From: Actinomycetes bacterium
GTDB taxonomy: Bacteria; Actinomycetota; CADDZG01; JAHWKV01
NCBI GenBank assembly: GCA_029263075.1
Contig: JAJCYE010000023.1
Location: forward strand, 1 to 56,035
Reading direction: 5' to 3'
Length of the DNA: 56,035 bases
Both the position numbers and the translations under genes were made by a program. The first letter of the stretch is position 1. Every line of letters starts with the position of its first letter. The notes under the pieces are model-generated. The model saw nothing but the letters and a program-made list of their open reading frames with translations. It was not told where the DNA came from and did not search any database. Shown in pieces: positions 35,711-45,067 of the stretch.

Positions 35711-37117
35711 CTAGCGGTGCAGGGGCGTCCCGGCAAGCGTCAACATGGCTTCTCCCATAGCTTCCGAAAGCGTGGGGTGCGGGTGGATGAGCGCTGCGAC
35801 CTCCCGGGGCAGTGCCTCCCAATTTGTGATCAGTTGTGCCTCGGCGATGAGTTCGGTGACCCGGGGACCGACCATGTGGACTCCGAGCACCGGGCCGTCC
35901 TCCTGGGAGACCACCTTTACAAAGCCCGCCGACTCCCCCAGGATCGTCGCCTTTGCGAGTGCCGCCCACGGAAGTTTGGCCGTCTTGACTTCATAGCCGG
36001 CGTCCTTGGCCTGGGCTTCGGTTAGACCTACCGAAGCGATCTCCGGAAAACTGTAGGTCGCTCGGGGAACGCCCAGGTAGTTCACCGGGCCGTACCCGGG
36101 CACCCCGGCGATCTGTTCCGCAACGTGGATGCCCTCGGCAAACGCCACGTGCGCCAGTTGAAAGTGGGGGAACGGCAGGTTCAACGACGGCTGGGTGATC
36201 ACATCGCCGATAGCCCAGACACCGTCGACCCCGGTGCGGCACAACCCATCGACCGCTACGAAGCCGCGCTCAATCTTGACGCCCGCCTCCTCGTACCCCA
36301 GCCCATCCGAGACCGGCCCCCTGCCGACCGCTATCAGGCACTTCTCGGCCTCCAGGGTCACCACCTTGCCTGCGGAGGTCTCGACGACCAGCGTGGCTCC
36401 ACCTTCGGACCGTTCGGCGGAGGTGACCTTGGCGCCTGCATAGACCTTGATCTTGCGCTTTTCAAACTGGCGTTTGACCTGTGCGGAGACCTCCTCGTCC
36501 TCCCCGGGGGCGACCCTGGGCAAAGCCTCGACCACAGTCACGGCGACGCCGAATGAGGCGAAGACGCTGGCGAACTCCAGACCGACCGCCCCGGCACCCA
36601 CCACGATCACCGAAGCCGGCATGGACTCCAGGGATAGGGCGTGGTCGGAAGTGATAAAGGCCTGCCCGTCGATCTCAATAAAGGGCAACGACCGGGCGTA
36701 GGAGCCGGAGGCGAGGACCACCGAGCCCGCTTCGACGGTTTCGCCACCCTCGACCTCGATTGTGCGGGGCGACGTGAGCCGTCCTTTGCCCTCGACAATG
36801 TTGATCTTTTTGGACTTCACGAGTGCCGTGAGGCCCTTGTAGTGCTTGGAGACCACAAACTCTTTGCGAGAAATGACCTTGGGCCAGTCGACGGTGGCCG
36901 GCTCCGCGACCACCCCGAAGTCGCCGGCTTTGCGGAAACTCTCCATCAAGTCCGCCGAATGAAGCAGGGCCTTCGTGGGGATGCACCCGACGTGCAGGCA
37001 GGTGCCGCCGACCTTGCCTTTCTCGATAAGGGTCACCGTCAACCCGAGCTGCACCGCGCGCAGGGCTGCTGCGTACCCGCCGTTTCCGCCGCCGAGGACG
37101 GCCACATCGCTATTCAT
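35711..37117 (-). CDS. lpd: Dihydrolipoyl dehydrogenase (E3)
   Basis: VAVLGGGNGGYAAALRAVQLGLTVTLIEKGKVGGTCLHVGCIPTKALLHSADL; C-terminal HPHPTLSEAMGEA. Confidence 0.96.
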   Translation of the reverse strand: MNSDVAVLGGGNGGYAAALRAVQLGLTVTLIEKGKVGGTCLHVGCIPTKALLHSADLMESFRKAGDFGVVAEPATVDWPKVISRKEFVVSKHYKGLTALVKSKKINIVEGKGRLTSPRTIEVEGGETVEAGSVVLASGSYARSLPFIEIDGQAFITSDHALSLESMPASVIVVGAGAVGLEFASVFASFGVAVTVVEALPRVAPGEDEEVSAQVKRQFEKRKIKVYAGAKVTSAERSEGGATLVVETSAGKVVTLEAEKCLIAVGRGPVSDGLGYEEAGVKIERGFVAVDGLCRTGVDGVWAIGDVITQPSLNLPFPHFQLAHVAFAEGIHVAEQIAGVPGYGPVNYLGVPRATYSFPEIASVGLTEAQAKDAGYEVKTAKLPWAALAKATILGESAGFVKVVSQEDGPVLGVHMVGPRVTELIAEAQLITNWEALPREVAALIHPHPTLSEAMGEAMLTLAGTPLHR

Positions 37118-37202
37118 CGGGGCAGTCTAACCGGCCACCCGGCAGCACAGGAGGCGATATGGAGGCGATAAACAACGTTCCAATCTTTGACATACTGCCT
37201 TC

Positions 37203-37721
37203 ATGAAGTTGCCGAGCCTGCGGATCCTGCTGCTTTGGTCGCTCATTCCTGCCGCTGCCGCATGCAGTTTCGACCAGGACACCAAGACTTTCGAGTCCTC
37301 CGCCGGGCGATTCAGCGCCGACTTCCCTTCCGATCCGCAAACCACGATGCAGGACACCTCGGCAGAGGGCATCGACCTCGTGTTGCACTTCTTCAGCTCC
37401 GAAACCGACGATTACGCGGTCAGCGTGGGATACGTCGACTATCCGGCCGAGTTCGAGGAGGTCGACCCCAAAATCGTATTGGCCGGTGTCGCTCCGGGGG
37501 CCGCGGGCAACATCGCGGGCGGCACGGTCATCAAGAACGAGCCCGGGACCTTTCTGGAGTTCGACTCCGTCGACTACCGGGTGAATTCAGAGAAGGTGCA
37601 GTTGCAGGCCAAAGCGTTCCTGGTCAAAAACCGGATGTACCTTCTCCAGGCGATATCGGAGAATCTGGCCGACGCCGACGCCGAGTACGAACGGCTGGTG
37701 GAGAGCTTCAGGCTTCTATGA
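37203..37721 (+). CDS. Small putative lipoprotein
   Basis: MKLPSLRILLLWSLIPAAAACSFDQDTKTFESSAGRFSADFPSDPQTTMQDT; signal peptide plus Cys. Confidence 0.65.
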   Translation: MKLPSLRILLLWSLIPAAAACSFDQDTKTFESSAGRFSADFPSDPQTTMQDTSAEGIDLVLHFFSSETDDYAVSVGYVDYPAEFEEVDPKIVLAGVAPGAAGNIAGGTVIKNEPGTFLEFDSVDYRVNSEKVQLQAKAFLVKNRMYLLQAISENLADADAEYERLVESFRLL

Positions 37722-37739
37722 TCCGCTGAACCAAGCGCC

Positions 37740-38147
37740 CTATTTGCTGCGCATGGAGTTGTTGCGAGGTTTGTGCTCCAGTTCCGCCAGTCCCAGGTGC
37801 TCCAGCAGCGGCGGAAGGTACATCCCGAACCGGCCACGGTAGCCCTTGCGCAACCCGTACCACCCCCCGACCGGGTTGTCCTCCGCCCTGCCCCACGCTT
37901 CGACCGTACCGGGCTTGGCGGGCTTTTTCTCGTCGGCTGCGCCCAACTCCACCCAGTCGCCGGCAGCGACCAGCATGGCGTGGAGGTCCTCAACGCATCT
38001 CAGGTGGTACTTCAGGGTGGTCGACCCAACAACACAGACCAGCGCGGGCGGGTCCGCATCGGGATCCCGGTACATCTTGTACTCCGAGCTGCCCGGAGGG
38101 GTCTTCAGCACCCAGGGATCATCGATGGTGCCGGCTGGATCGGACAT
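37740..38147 (-). CDS. Hypothetical protein, about 135 aa
   Basis: MSDPAGTIDDPWVLKTPPGSSEYKMYRDPDADPPALVCVVGSTTLKYHLRCVEDLHAMLVAAGDWVELG. Confidence 0.7.
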   Translation of the reverse strand: MSDPAGTIDDPWVLKTPPGSSEYKMYRDPDADPPALVCVVGSTTLKYHLRCVEDLHAMLVAAGDWVELGAADEKKPAKPGTVEAWGRAEDNPVGGWYGLRKGYRGRFGMYLPPLLEHLGLAELEHKPRNNSMRSK

Positions 38148-38159
38148 GGTTGAACTCCT

Positions 38160-38459
38160 TTATCCCACGATCTCCAACAGACTCTTCACAGTAAAACCTG
38201 CGCCCGCCACGAACGCGAGACCCAGGTAGGCGAGCACCAGCCGGGTGTCCTTGAGGATGCACTTGCTGGACTTCAAGCCGCCCCGGTAGGCCTTGGTGTA
38301 GGCCCACAAACCCATGCCGGCAAAGAAGGTGACCACAGCCGCAGGCGTGAGCAGCCACGCCAACAGGGCGATGGTGGTGAAGATGCACAGCCGCAGCGGG
38401 TCGTGAACCGGACCCCTGGGCCGCAGATCCGGCGAGTTACTCCTAAGGTGTCTCGACAA
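38160..38459 (-). CDS. Small membrane protein
   Basis: LRLCIFTTIALLAWLLTPAAVVTFFAGMGLWAYTKAYRGGLKSSKCILKDTRLVLAYLGLAFVAG; overlaps the radical SAM 3' end. Confidence 0.65.
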   Translation of the reverse strand: MSRHLRSNSPDLRPRGPVHDPLRLCIFTTIALLAWLLTPAAVVTFFAGMGLWAYTKAYRGGLKSSKCILKDTRLVLAYLGLAFVAGAGFTVKSLLEIVG

Positions 38460-40002
38460 GCGGCAGGCTCCTTTCCACGCGCTCTGAAAGTTTGGTTTTC
38501 CCCAGCTTCGGCCACGCCTGCACTGCGCAGAAGGGGGCGCACTGGTGCTGGGTATCGCTCGCGGTCCCCACGTGGATACAGCACTGGAGCAGGCGTTCTT
38601 CGAGCATGGTGTTCATATCCATGAACGGCTTGACCGTGATCCGCTTGATACGGGTGCCTATCATGTCCCGGACCTTTCTGCGGCCACCCAGAACGGCTCC
38701 CCCGGCCATCTTCGCCAGCGTGGACAGGCCGATGTCGCAGTTTTCGCAGATGTTCTTGAACAGGTCGGTGACCGTGGGGTGAGTCAGGGAGGTCACCTCA
38801 GACATCAGCCCCAATAAGGATGCCTTGACCAGTTCGCGGATCTGCTCGGGAATTTCCCGATCCGCCACCCGGTTGGAGACCAGATCCAGGTGCTGCTTCA
38901 GCCGCTCGTGGCCGATGACCTTGGCCAGCGACCTCCACTCCCCCTTGTCGTCCAAGAGCATGTAGCCGACCGACGAACAATGCGGGTGGGAGCAGGGCAG
39001 GGCGGTCAGGTCGTCCCAGCCGACCAAACCGCCGGTCTGGGGAGACAGGCGGGCCAGCACGCCGGTGTGGGTCAGCCGGTTCATCGGGTCGATGTCCCCG
39101 GAACGGCCGGACCCGAACTGGGGCTGCAGTGCGATGCCTCCCACGTAGGGCGTCTCCAGTCCGAACTTCACCACATCGCCGATTTCGTCGTCGTTCACCC
39201 CCAGCGCTGCGGTCATGGTCAGGGTGGTAAAAACACCGGCGGCGCTCAGGCGTTCCACCGCTTGTTTTTTGATGCGCCTCAGGTCGGCGTTGCGGTGGTG
39301 CTGGTGGGTGGACAGCTTGAACCCGTCGAACTGCAGGTAGACCTCGAACCGTTCCCGGTGTTTCTCCAAGAATTCCAAAAGCTCATCGTCCCGAGCGAGT
39401 TGGATGCCGTTGGTGTTGATCAGTACCCGGACGATGTCCCGGTCCATGGTTGCTTTGAGGATCGGCAGCAGGTCGGGGTGAATGGTTGGCTCCCCCCCGG
39501 AAATCATCAATACGTCCAGGCGGCCGTTCTCCCGCACCAGGCGCTGGTCGATGTTGTCCATAACCTCCCGCGCCGGGACAATGCCCCCCGCCTCGGGCGC
39601 CGACCCGGCGAAGCAGGTTGGGCAGTTGAGGTTGCATTTGTGGATGATCTCCTCCAGCAGGATGCAGGTGTGTTGGGTTTGCAGTTCGCCCAGGCCCTCC
39701 AGGTAACCGGCGGGCACCGGGGTGAAGTTGCCCGGGCTATCGGGTCCGTGCACTTTGGTGGGGGCGGTCCACTGCTCCAGATAGGTCAGGATCGCCGGGT
39801 CCTCGTCGTACATGGTGGTTACCTTGCCGTGGACCGGGCACCCGCGGACCAGCCACACCCGACCTTCGGCCTCCGCCAGATAGCCGGACAGTCGCTCGAC
39901 CTGCTCCAAAGGACGGAAGGGGTTCTCCTCGTGGCAGTGGGGGCAAAAGGCGTTGACGTAACGCCGGATCCGGTCCTGGCGAAGGGGCATACCCGGAGTC
40001 AC
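38443..40002 (-). CDS. Radical SAM protein of the COG1964 (MJ0619 / tetraether lipid synthase-like) type
   Basis: NAFCPHCHEENPF; RVWLVRGCPVHGKVTTMYDEDPAI; HKCNLNCPTCFAGSAPEAGG (CxxxCxxC); MISGGEPTIHPDL; C-terminal QCCIHVGTASDTQHQCAPFCAVQAWPKL. GTG at 40002 overlaps the stop of the Lgt-like gene. Confidence 0.82.
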   Translation of the reverse strand: MTPGMPLRQDRIRRYVNAFCPHCHEENPFRPLEQVERLSGYLAEAEGRVWLVRGCPVHGKVTTMYDEDPAILTYLEQWTAPTKVHGPDSPGNFTPVPAGYLEGLGELQTQHTCILLEEIIHKCNLNCPTCFAGSAPEAGGIVPAREVMDNIDQRLVRENGRLDVLMISGGEPTIHPDLLPILKATMDRDIVRVLINTNGIQLARDDELLEFLEKHRERFEVYLQFDGFKLSTHQHHRNADLRRIKKQAVERLSAAGVFTTLTMTAALGVNDDEIGDVVKFGLETPYVGGIALQPQFGSGRSGDIDPMNRLTHTGVLARLSPQTGGLVGWDDLTALPCSHPHCSSVGYMLLDDKGEWRSLAKVIGHERLKQHLDLVSNRVADREIPEQIRELVKASLLGLMSEVTSLTHPTVTDLFKNICENCDIGLSTLAKMAGGAVLGGRRKVRDMIGTRIKRITVKPFMDMNTMLEERLLQCCIHVGTASDTQHQCAPFCAVQAWPKLGKTKLSERVERSLPLVETP

Positions 40003-40805
40003 GCGAGGTCTCCGGCCGGGCTCATCCCTGCCACTGCCCCGGACCGGTAGGCGCCCCGTGAGACCTGCCGGAAGAAGTAGATCGCCAGCAGGAGGATCGA
40101 GGGGATCAAAAAGAGCTGGGAGCCGCTCAGTCCCGACCACAGGACCTGGTTGCCCCGGACAAACTCGACGCCGAAACGGAAAACTCCGTAGGCGAAAAGG
40201 TAAACCTTGAACAGCTCGCCGGGAACCGGGATCCGGTCCCGCAGCCTCCAAAGGACGGCGAAGATCAAGATCTGAAAGGCGATCTCGTAGAGGAACGATG
40301 GGTGCATCGGAACCCCCGCCGGGGGGCTGCCGGGCAAGGTGGCCGCGATCCGGGCGTTCACCGCCATCCCCCAAGGCAACGTGGTGGGGGTGCCGATCTG
40401 TTCGGTGAAAAAACACCCCAAGCGGCCTATCGCCATGCCCAGGGCGATGCCGGGAGCGAACATATCCCCCGTCTTGCCTTCGTAGCCCACGGCTTTTTTG
40501 GTGATCAGGGCGCCCAGGTAAGCGCCGGCCAGCCCTCCCAGAATGCTCTTGCCTCCGTCGATCAACGCCCCGATCAACGTGGGGTCTTCATTCAGTTGCA
40601 GGTACTGCCACACAGTCGACAGCTTGGCGCCCACCGCTCCGAAGAGCAGGGTCCCCGCCATCACGGCGCCCAACTCCTGGGTCATCCGGCCCTGCCGGCG
40701 AGCTTCGTAAGCCATCAGGACCGTGGCGCTCAAGACTCCCAGGGTCAAAAAGAAGGCGTGGGTAGGCACCGCCAAACCGCCGAGATGGAACAGGACCGGG
40801 AGCAT
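39999..40805 (-). CDS. Prolipoprotein diacylglyceryl transferase-like protein, copy 2
   Basis: MLPVLFHLGGLAVPTHAFFLTLGVLSATVLMAYEARRQG...SILGGLAGAYLGALI...AIGRLGCFFTEQIGTPTTLPWGMAVN...MHPSFLYEIAFQI. Track ORF begins at 41006. Confidence 0.82.
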   Translation of the reverse strand: MLPVLFHLGGLAVPTHAFFLTLGVLSATVLMAYEARRQGRMTQELGAVMAGTLLFGAVGAKLSTVWQYLQLNEDPTLIGALIDGGKSILGGLAGAYLGALITKKAVGYEGKTGDMFAPGIALGMAIGRLGCFFTEQIGTPTTLPWGMAVNARIAATLPGSPPAGVPMHPSFLYEIAFQILIFAVLWRLRDRIPVPGELFKVYLFAYGVFRFGVEFVRGNQVLWSGLSGSQLFLIPSILLLAIYFFRQVSRGAYRSGAVAGMSPAGDLA

Positions 40806-40907
40806 TTGGCCCAAGCTAGCAGGGCGCAGCCGGATAAACCAGACCATCAAGGGTCCGGGCTCTCGCAGGCCCCGCGTGGGGCCTGCCGATTCGGCAATAA
40901 TAGGCAG

Positions 40908-41426
40908 ATGACCTCCGGCGCAACAGCCTCGGATACAGCCGGTCCCCACCGGCCGAGCCGGAAGGCCGCCGCCTTGGCGGCCGTGGCGTTCGTTGCGGGG
41001 GCCCAAATTGCCGGCGGTATCGGTGTCCCGTTCACGGACCCGGGTAGCGACTGGTACCTGAACCTACAGAAGGCGCCCTTCAACCCCCCTCCGTGGGTCT
41101 TCGGGCCGGTATGGGGCGTGCTTTATGTGGTGATCGGCCTCGCCGCGTTCATCGCCTGGCTTGCCCCTCCCGGTAAAAATCGCACCCTGGCTCTCAGGTG
41201 GTGGACCGTCCAGTTGTTGCTGAACGCCTCCTGGACGCCGGTGTTCTTCGGAGCCCGCCTCCCCGGGTGGGGCCTAGCCTTGCTGCTTGGCGTCGATGTC
41301 GCGGTGGCCGCAAGCTTCGTCTATCTGCTCCGTACCGACAAACGAGCCGGTTGGATGTTCTTGCCCTACCTGATGTGGGTGCTGTTCGCCACCAGCCTCA
41401 ACGCCTGGATCGTGGCCGCCAACTAG
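40908..41426 (+). CDS. tspO: TspO/MBR family protein
   Basis: WYLNLQKAPFNPPPWVFGPVWGVLYVVIGLAAF...WWTVQLLLNASWTPVFFGARLPGWGL...PYLMWVLFATSLNAWI. Confidence 0.93.
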   Translation: MTSGATASDTAGPHRPSRKAAALAAVAFVAGAQIAGGIGVPFTDPGSDWYLNLQKAPFNPPPWVFGPVWGVLYVVIGLAAFIAWLAPPGKNRTLALRWWTVQLLLNASWTPVFFGARLPGWGLALLLGVDVAVAASFVYLLRTDKRAGWMFLPYLMWVLFATSLNAWIVAAN

Positions 41427-41531
41427 GCCGACCCATCCCGCACTCCAGGCACGCCGCCGGCCCGTTGAGTCGCCGTCCCGGTGGTACCAACTGTCCCAGC
41501 TTGACTCCCACGCAGGTTTGCCGCGGCGTGA

Positions 41532-43079
41532 CTACTCCACCGTCAAATCCAGCAGGTGGTGACCGGTAGCGCCCGCCGGGTGGGGACGTGAGCCCTGGGC
41601 GGTTTGCACGTCGCCTTCGCCGTCGACCGCCCGCACCATCACCCGGACCTTCCCGGGTGCCGCATCGAGGTCGGCGGCCCACAGCCGCCAGGTCCGCTTG
41701 GACAGTTCTCGCTTGAGGACCGCCGGCTTCCAGGTGTCGCCCCGGTCGGTTGAGATCTCCACCCGGCGGATTCCCCGATCTCCGGCCCAGGCAACCCCGG
41801 CCAGCTTGGAGCCCCGCTTCACCCTGGCGTTGTCGGCAGGGACATCGAATCGGGACTGGGTCTTCACGTAGGCCTCGTCGCTCCAGCCACGGACCATCCA
41901 GTAGCCCTGGTAGTCGGTAGCAACCGTTTCAATCTCGGTCAGCCACTTCACGTTCTTCATGCCGTAGATGTTGGGCACGATGATCCGGGCCGGGAAACCG
42001 TGTTCGGTGTTCAGTGCCTCCCCGTTCATGCCGAACACCAGCAGGGTGTCGCTCTGGAGTGCCTCGGCCAGCGGGATGGAGTCCGAATAACCCTCAGCCC
42101 CCCGGAACACCACGTCGACAATGCCGTCCTTCAACTTCGCTTTGGCCAGCACATCCTTCAGCCTCACCCCACGCCATATCGCGGTGCCGATGAGGTCCCC
42201 GCCCACGTCGTTCGAGATGCAGGTCAGGGTGTGCGCCATCTCGATCACCTCAAACTCGTTTTGCATCTGCTCGTAGGTCAACGAGTAGGGCGACTCCATC
42301 AGCCCGTGGATCTTCAACTCCCAGTCGGTGTGGTCGACCACCGGTTTCACGATGTTGATGTCCACGTTGTAGAAGTCCTCGACCGAAGTGAACTCGGGCG
42401 AATGCCCTACCACCACGGGGAAATCGCCGCCGTCGGGCGCCACGTACTTGCGGGCCGCCTCGACGATAGTCACCTTGGGGGCGTTCCTCCTGGTCAGGAC
42501 CGCCCGCAAAACGCTGCCGCCCGCCAGCAGGGCCCCCAGACTCCAGGCGGCGCGGGTAACGAATCGGCGGCGGGACCGCGAGATGGCGTCCAGCGGGGTT
42601 TCGTCACCCTCTACCGCCTTCGGCTCGATCGCCGCCAGCAGCGGTGTGTCCAGGACCAAGATGGCGAAAACCACGGCGGCGGCAAAATAGATAACCGCCG
42701 AGGCGACGGACAGGCCGGAAACGTCTCCGAACGCCAGCACCAGCGAGGCCGCAAAAAACCCGATCCCCACCGCGATTGCCCGCCGGGCCTTTTGGGCGTC
42801 GGAGCCCTCCCGGTGGATCCTCCCGGCGATCCACCCGCCGGCCAGCAATGCCGCCACGTTGACGCCGGCCCCGAAGCCCCTGAGGGCATAAGGACCCAGC
42901 TTCTCGATCATAAAAGTGGAGAGGTCTCCGGGGACCACCCGCAGGACGATGGAGGCAATCCTGGCCGGAGGGTACGAGACCAGGGGCAGCAAGCTGCGGG
43001 CGCCGAACACCACCAGGAGTGCGGTGCCCATGGCGATAACGCCCTTGAAGAACGTGGCCCGCTTTTTTGGTCGAGTCAC
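41532..43079 (-). CDS. Sulfite oxidase-like molybdopterin-dependent oxidoreductase with N-terminal TM region
   Basis: MAHTLTCISNDVGGDLIGTAIWRGVRLKDVL; GFPARIIVPNIYGMKNVKWLTEIE; dimerisation domain at the C-terminus. Confidence 0.93.
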   Translation of the reverse strand: MTRPKKRATFFKGVIAMGTALLVVFGARSLLPLVSYPPARIASIVLRVVPGDLSTFMIEKLGPYALRGFGAGVNVAALLAGGWIAGRIHREGSDAQKARRAIAVGIGFFAASLVLAFGDVSGLSVASAVIYFAAAVVFAILVLDTPLLAAIEPKAVEGDETPLDAISRSRRRFVTRAAWSLGALLAGGSVLRAVLTRRNAPKVTIVEAARKYVAPDGGDFPVVVGHSPEFTSVEDFYNVDINIVKPVVDHTDWELKIHGLMESPYSLTYEQMQNEFEVIEMAHTLTCISNDVGGDLIGTAIWRGVRLKDVLAKAKLKDGIVDVVFRGAEGYSDSIPLAEALQSDTLLVFGMNGEALNTEHGFPARIIVPNIYGMKNVKWLTEIETVATDYQGYWMVRGWSDEAYVKTQSRFDVPADNARVKRGSKLAGVAWAGDRGIRRVEISTDRGDTWKPAVLKRELSKRTWRLWAADLDAAPGKVRVMVRAVDGEGDVQTAQGSRPHPAGATGHHLLDLTVE

Positions 43080-44101
43080 TAGGTGCCCTGGAGCCGTTCC
43101 CGAAGTTCGCGGGCGCTGGGCACGCTCGGGCCCTGGATGGAGCCGGGGAGTTCGGAAACCACTGCCCCGGCGACCCCGTCACCGACGGTCACCTCCGCCT
43201 GTAGCGGGACCGCGGTGTGGACCATTCCGATGCCGAAACCACCCCCGGAAATACTTGTCACCGTTCCGGCGGGACGGCCCTCAAAGCTGATCTCGCCCAG
43301 AGCCGGTGCGCCGGTGAATTTCAGGTGACGCAGGCGCTTTTTGACCCTACCCCGCTGCGCCATGGCGACCGCTTCCTGGCCCAGATAACAGCCCTTCTTA
43401 AAGTGGACGGCCCGTTCCAGAGCCGCCTCCTGCGGCAGAAAACCCCCGGCGAGGTCATCGTCGAACGCCGGCGCACCGGCTTGAACTCTCATCGCCTGGT
43501 ATTCGTGACGGTCCAGCTTTTGGGCGTTACATCTTTGTAGAACCTCCTCAACGTCGGCCTTGCGCTGGGGCGTCACCCAAATGTCCAGGCCCTCCAGGGG
43601 CGGCGCAAGCGTAACCAGGATGGCCGAGCCGACACTGAGGTTGGAGTGGGGTTCGGTGGCGACAGGTTCGGTCAACTCCAGCCCCTGGGCGACGGTTACA
43701 ACTGCATCCGGGCCCAGGACCCGCAGGATCGTGAAGTCTTCGGTTACGTCACCCACCTTGACCTTGGTGGCGAAAACTCGCATGGAGAAGAAGTCGAGAA
43801 GGGTCTGGCGGCCGGCGCCGTCGGCGTCGGCCAGCGCGCCCTGGGCGGTTGCGAGCACCCGGAAAACCGAAGTGATCCGGCCTTTGGGCGTAAGCAGGAG
43901 GGCCTCGGCCCCCTGGCCCGGGTTGAGATCCTCCACCTGGTTGCTTAGCAGTTGGTTAAGGAACCACAACGCCTGGGGGCCGGTAAAGCTCAACTTGGGA
44001 CGTTGCTCCAGCTCGTACACAACCAACGGCTGTTCGTTCAAAGACGTCTCCTTTATCAATCCACGATAACCGCCAACAGAATCAAGGCGATGTAAGTTCA
44101 A
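43079..44101 (-). CDS. ygfZ: YgfZ/GcvT-like folate-binding protein
   Basis: HFKKGCYLGQEAVAMAQRGRVKKRLRHLKFTG (KGCYxGQE). Confidence 0.92.
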   Translation of the reverse strand: MNLHRLDSVGGYRGLIKETSLNEQPLVVYELEQRPKLSFTGPQALWFLNQLLSNQVEDLNPGQGAEALLLTPKGRITSVFRVLATAQGALADADGAGRQTLLDFFSMRVFATKVKVGDVTEDFTILRVLGPDAVVTVAQGLELTEPVATEPHSNLSVGSAILVTLAPPLEGLDIWVTPQRKADVEEVLQRCNAQKLDRHEYQAMRVQAGAPAFDDDLAGGFLPQEAALERAVHFKKGCYLGQEAVAMAQRGRVKKRLRHLKFTGAPALGEISFEGRPAGTVTSISGGGFGIGMVHTAVPLQAEVTVGDGVAGAVVSELPGSIQGPSVPSARELRERLQGT

Positions 44102-44106
44102 GGCTC

Positions 44107-44358
44107 ATGAAAGAGCTTGACGTGATAGAGGTTGTCCTGTTGGCCGTCTTTGTGGCGGTGCCATTTTGGGGAGTGGTCGACGCCTCCCGGATTCCCTCGG
44201 AGGCCTGGCGGAAGGCTGGCCGCAGCAAGAGGTTTTGGGTGTTCGTCCAGGTGGCGACCTTATACATCGGGGCGGTTATCTACATCGCGGGAATCCGGCG
44301 GGATGTGCGCTTCTTCCTGGCGCCCCCGGCCCCGGAGTGGGACGGAGCTAACTCCTGA
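44107..44358 (+). CDS. DUF2516-like small membrane protein
   Basis: MKELDVIEVVLLAVFVAVPFWGVVDASRIPSEAWRKAGRSKRFWVFVQVATLYIGAVIYIAGIRRDVRFF. Confidence 0.65.
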   Translation: MKELDVIEVVLLAVFVAVPFWGVVDASRIPSEAWRKAGRSKRFWVFVQVATLYIGAVIYIAGIRRDVRFFLAPPAPEWDGANS

Positions 44359-45067
44359 ACCCGACCGCCTGCTCCACGGCCAGGGCGTAGGCCGGGCCCA
44401 CTCCCCCGCCCTCGTGCTTGAAGTAGCAGTAGACATCTTTGCCGGTTTCCAGAACCTCCAGCACCCTGGCCGCCCAGCTTTGCAACTCCTGGTCCGTGTA
44501 CTCCTCCTTGCGGAGCCTCAGGTAGACATGGGGGGCGGTGACGGGCACCTCGGTGAGCGCCAGTTCATCGGTGTCGGCCCCGCAGTAGGCGATGTTGTTG
44601 GCGGCCAGGATCTGTTTGGGCTCGGGGTCCCTCCAGGACTCGTGGCGGAACTCCATTGCGTAGCGGGCAACCGGCGGCAGCATCGCCGTAAAGGCCTCGA
44701 GTTTGGCTCGGTCGTACTTGAAGTTGGGCGGGAGCTGGAACAGGATCGTCCCCAGCCGGTCCCCCAGAATCCGGGCCCTCCTGACAAATTCGGCAACATC
44801 ATCTTCGCAGTCCACCAGGCGCTTGAAGTGGGTTATCCGCTGGGATGCCTTAAGCGTGAACCGAAAATCGTCCGAAGACTGCCCCTTCCAGGTTTCCAGC
44901 GTGGACTCGGACGGTAGGCGGCGAAAGGAATAGTTAATTTCCACCGAACCCAACTTCGAGGAGTAGTAGGCGAGCATTAGCTTGTCGGTGGTCCCCTCGG
45001 GGTAGAAGGGCCCCTTCCACTCTTTGAAGGCGAAACCGGAGGTCCCTACAAAAAGATTGCCTCTCAT
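44348..45067 (-). CDS. DUF72 family protein
   Basis: LFVGTSGFAFKEWKGPFYPEGTTDKLMLAYYSSKLGSVEINYSFRRLPSESTLETW; start moved to 45067 (track 45136). Confidence 0.93.
   Translation of the reverse strand: MRGNLFVGTSGFAFKEWKGPFYPEGTTDKLMLAYYSSKLGSVEINYSFRRLPSESTLETWKGQSSDDFRFTLKASQRITHFKRLVDCEDDVAEFVRRARILGDRLGTILFQLPPNFKYDRAKLEAFTAMLPPVARYAMEFRHESWRDPEPKQILAANNIAYCGADTDELALTEVPVTAPHVYLRLRKEEYTDQELQSWAARVLEVLETGKDVYCYFKHEGGGVGPAYALAVEQAVGFRS

Noticed and set aside
38890-40050. 386-aa plus-strand ORF opposite the radical SAM gene
   Set aside because: Shadow ORF; the minus strand carries all radical SAM motifs.
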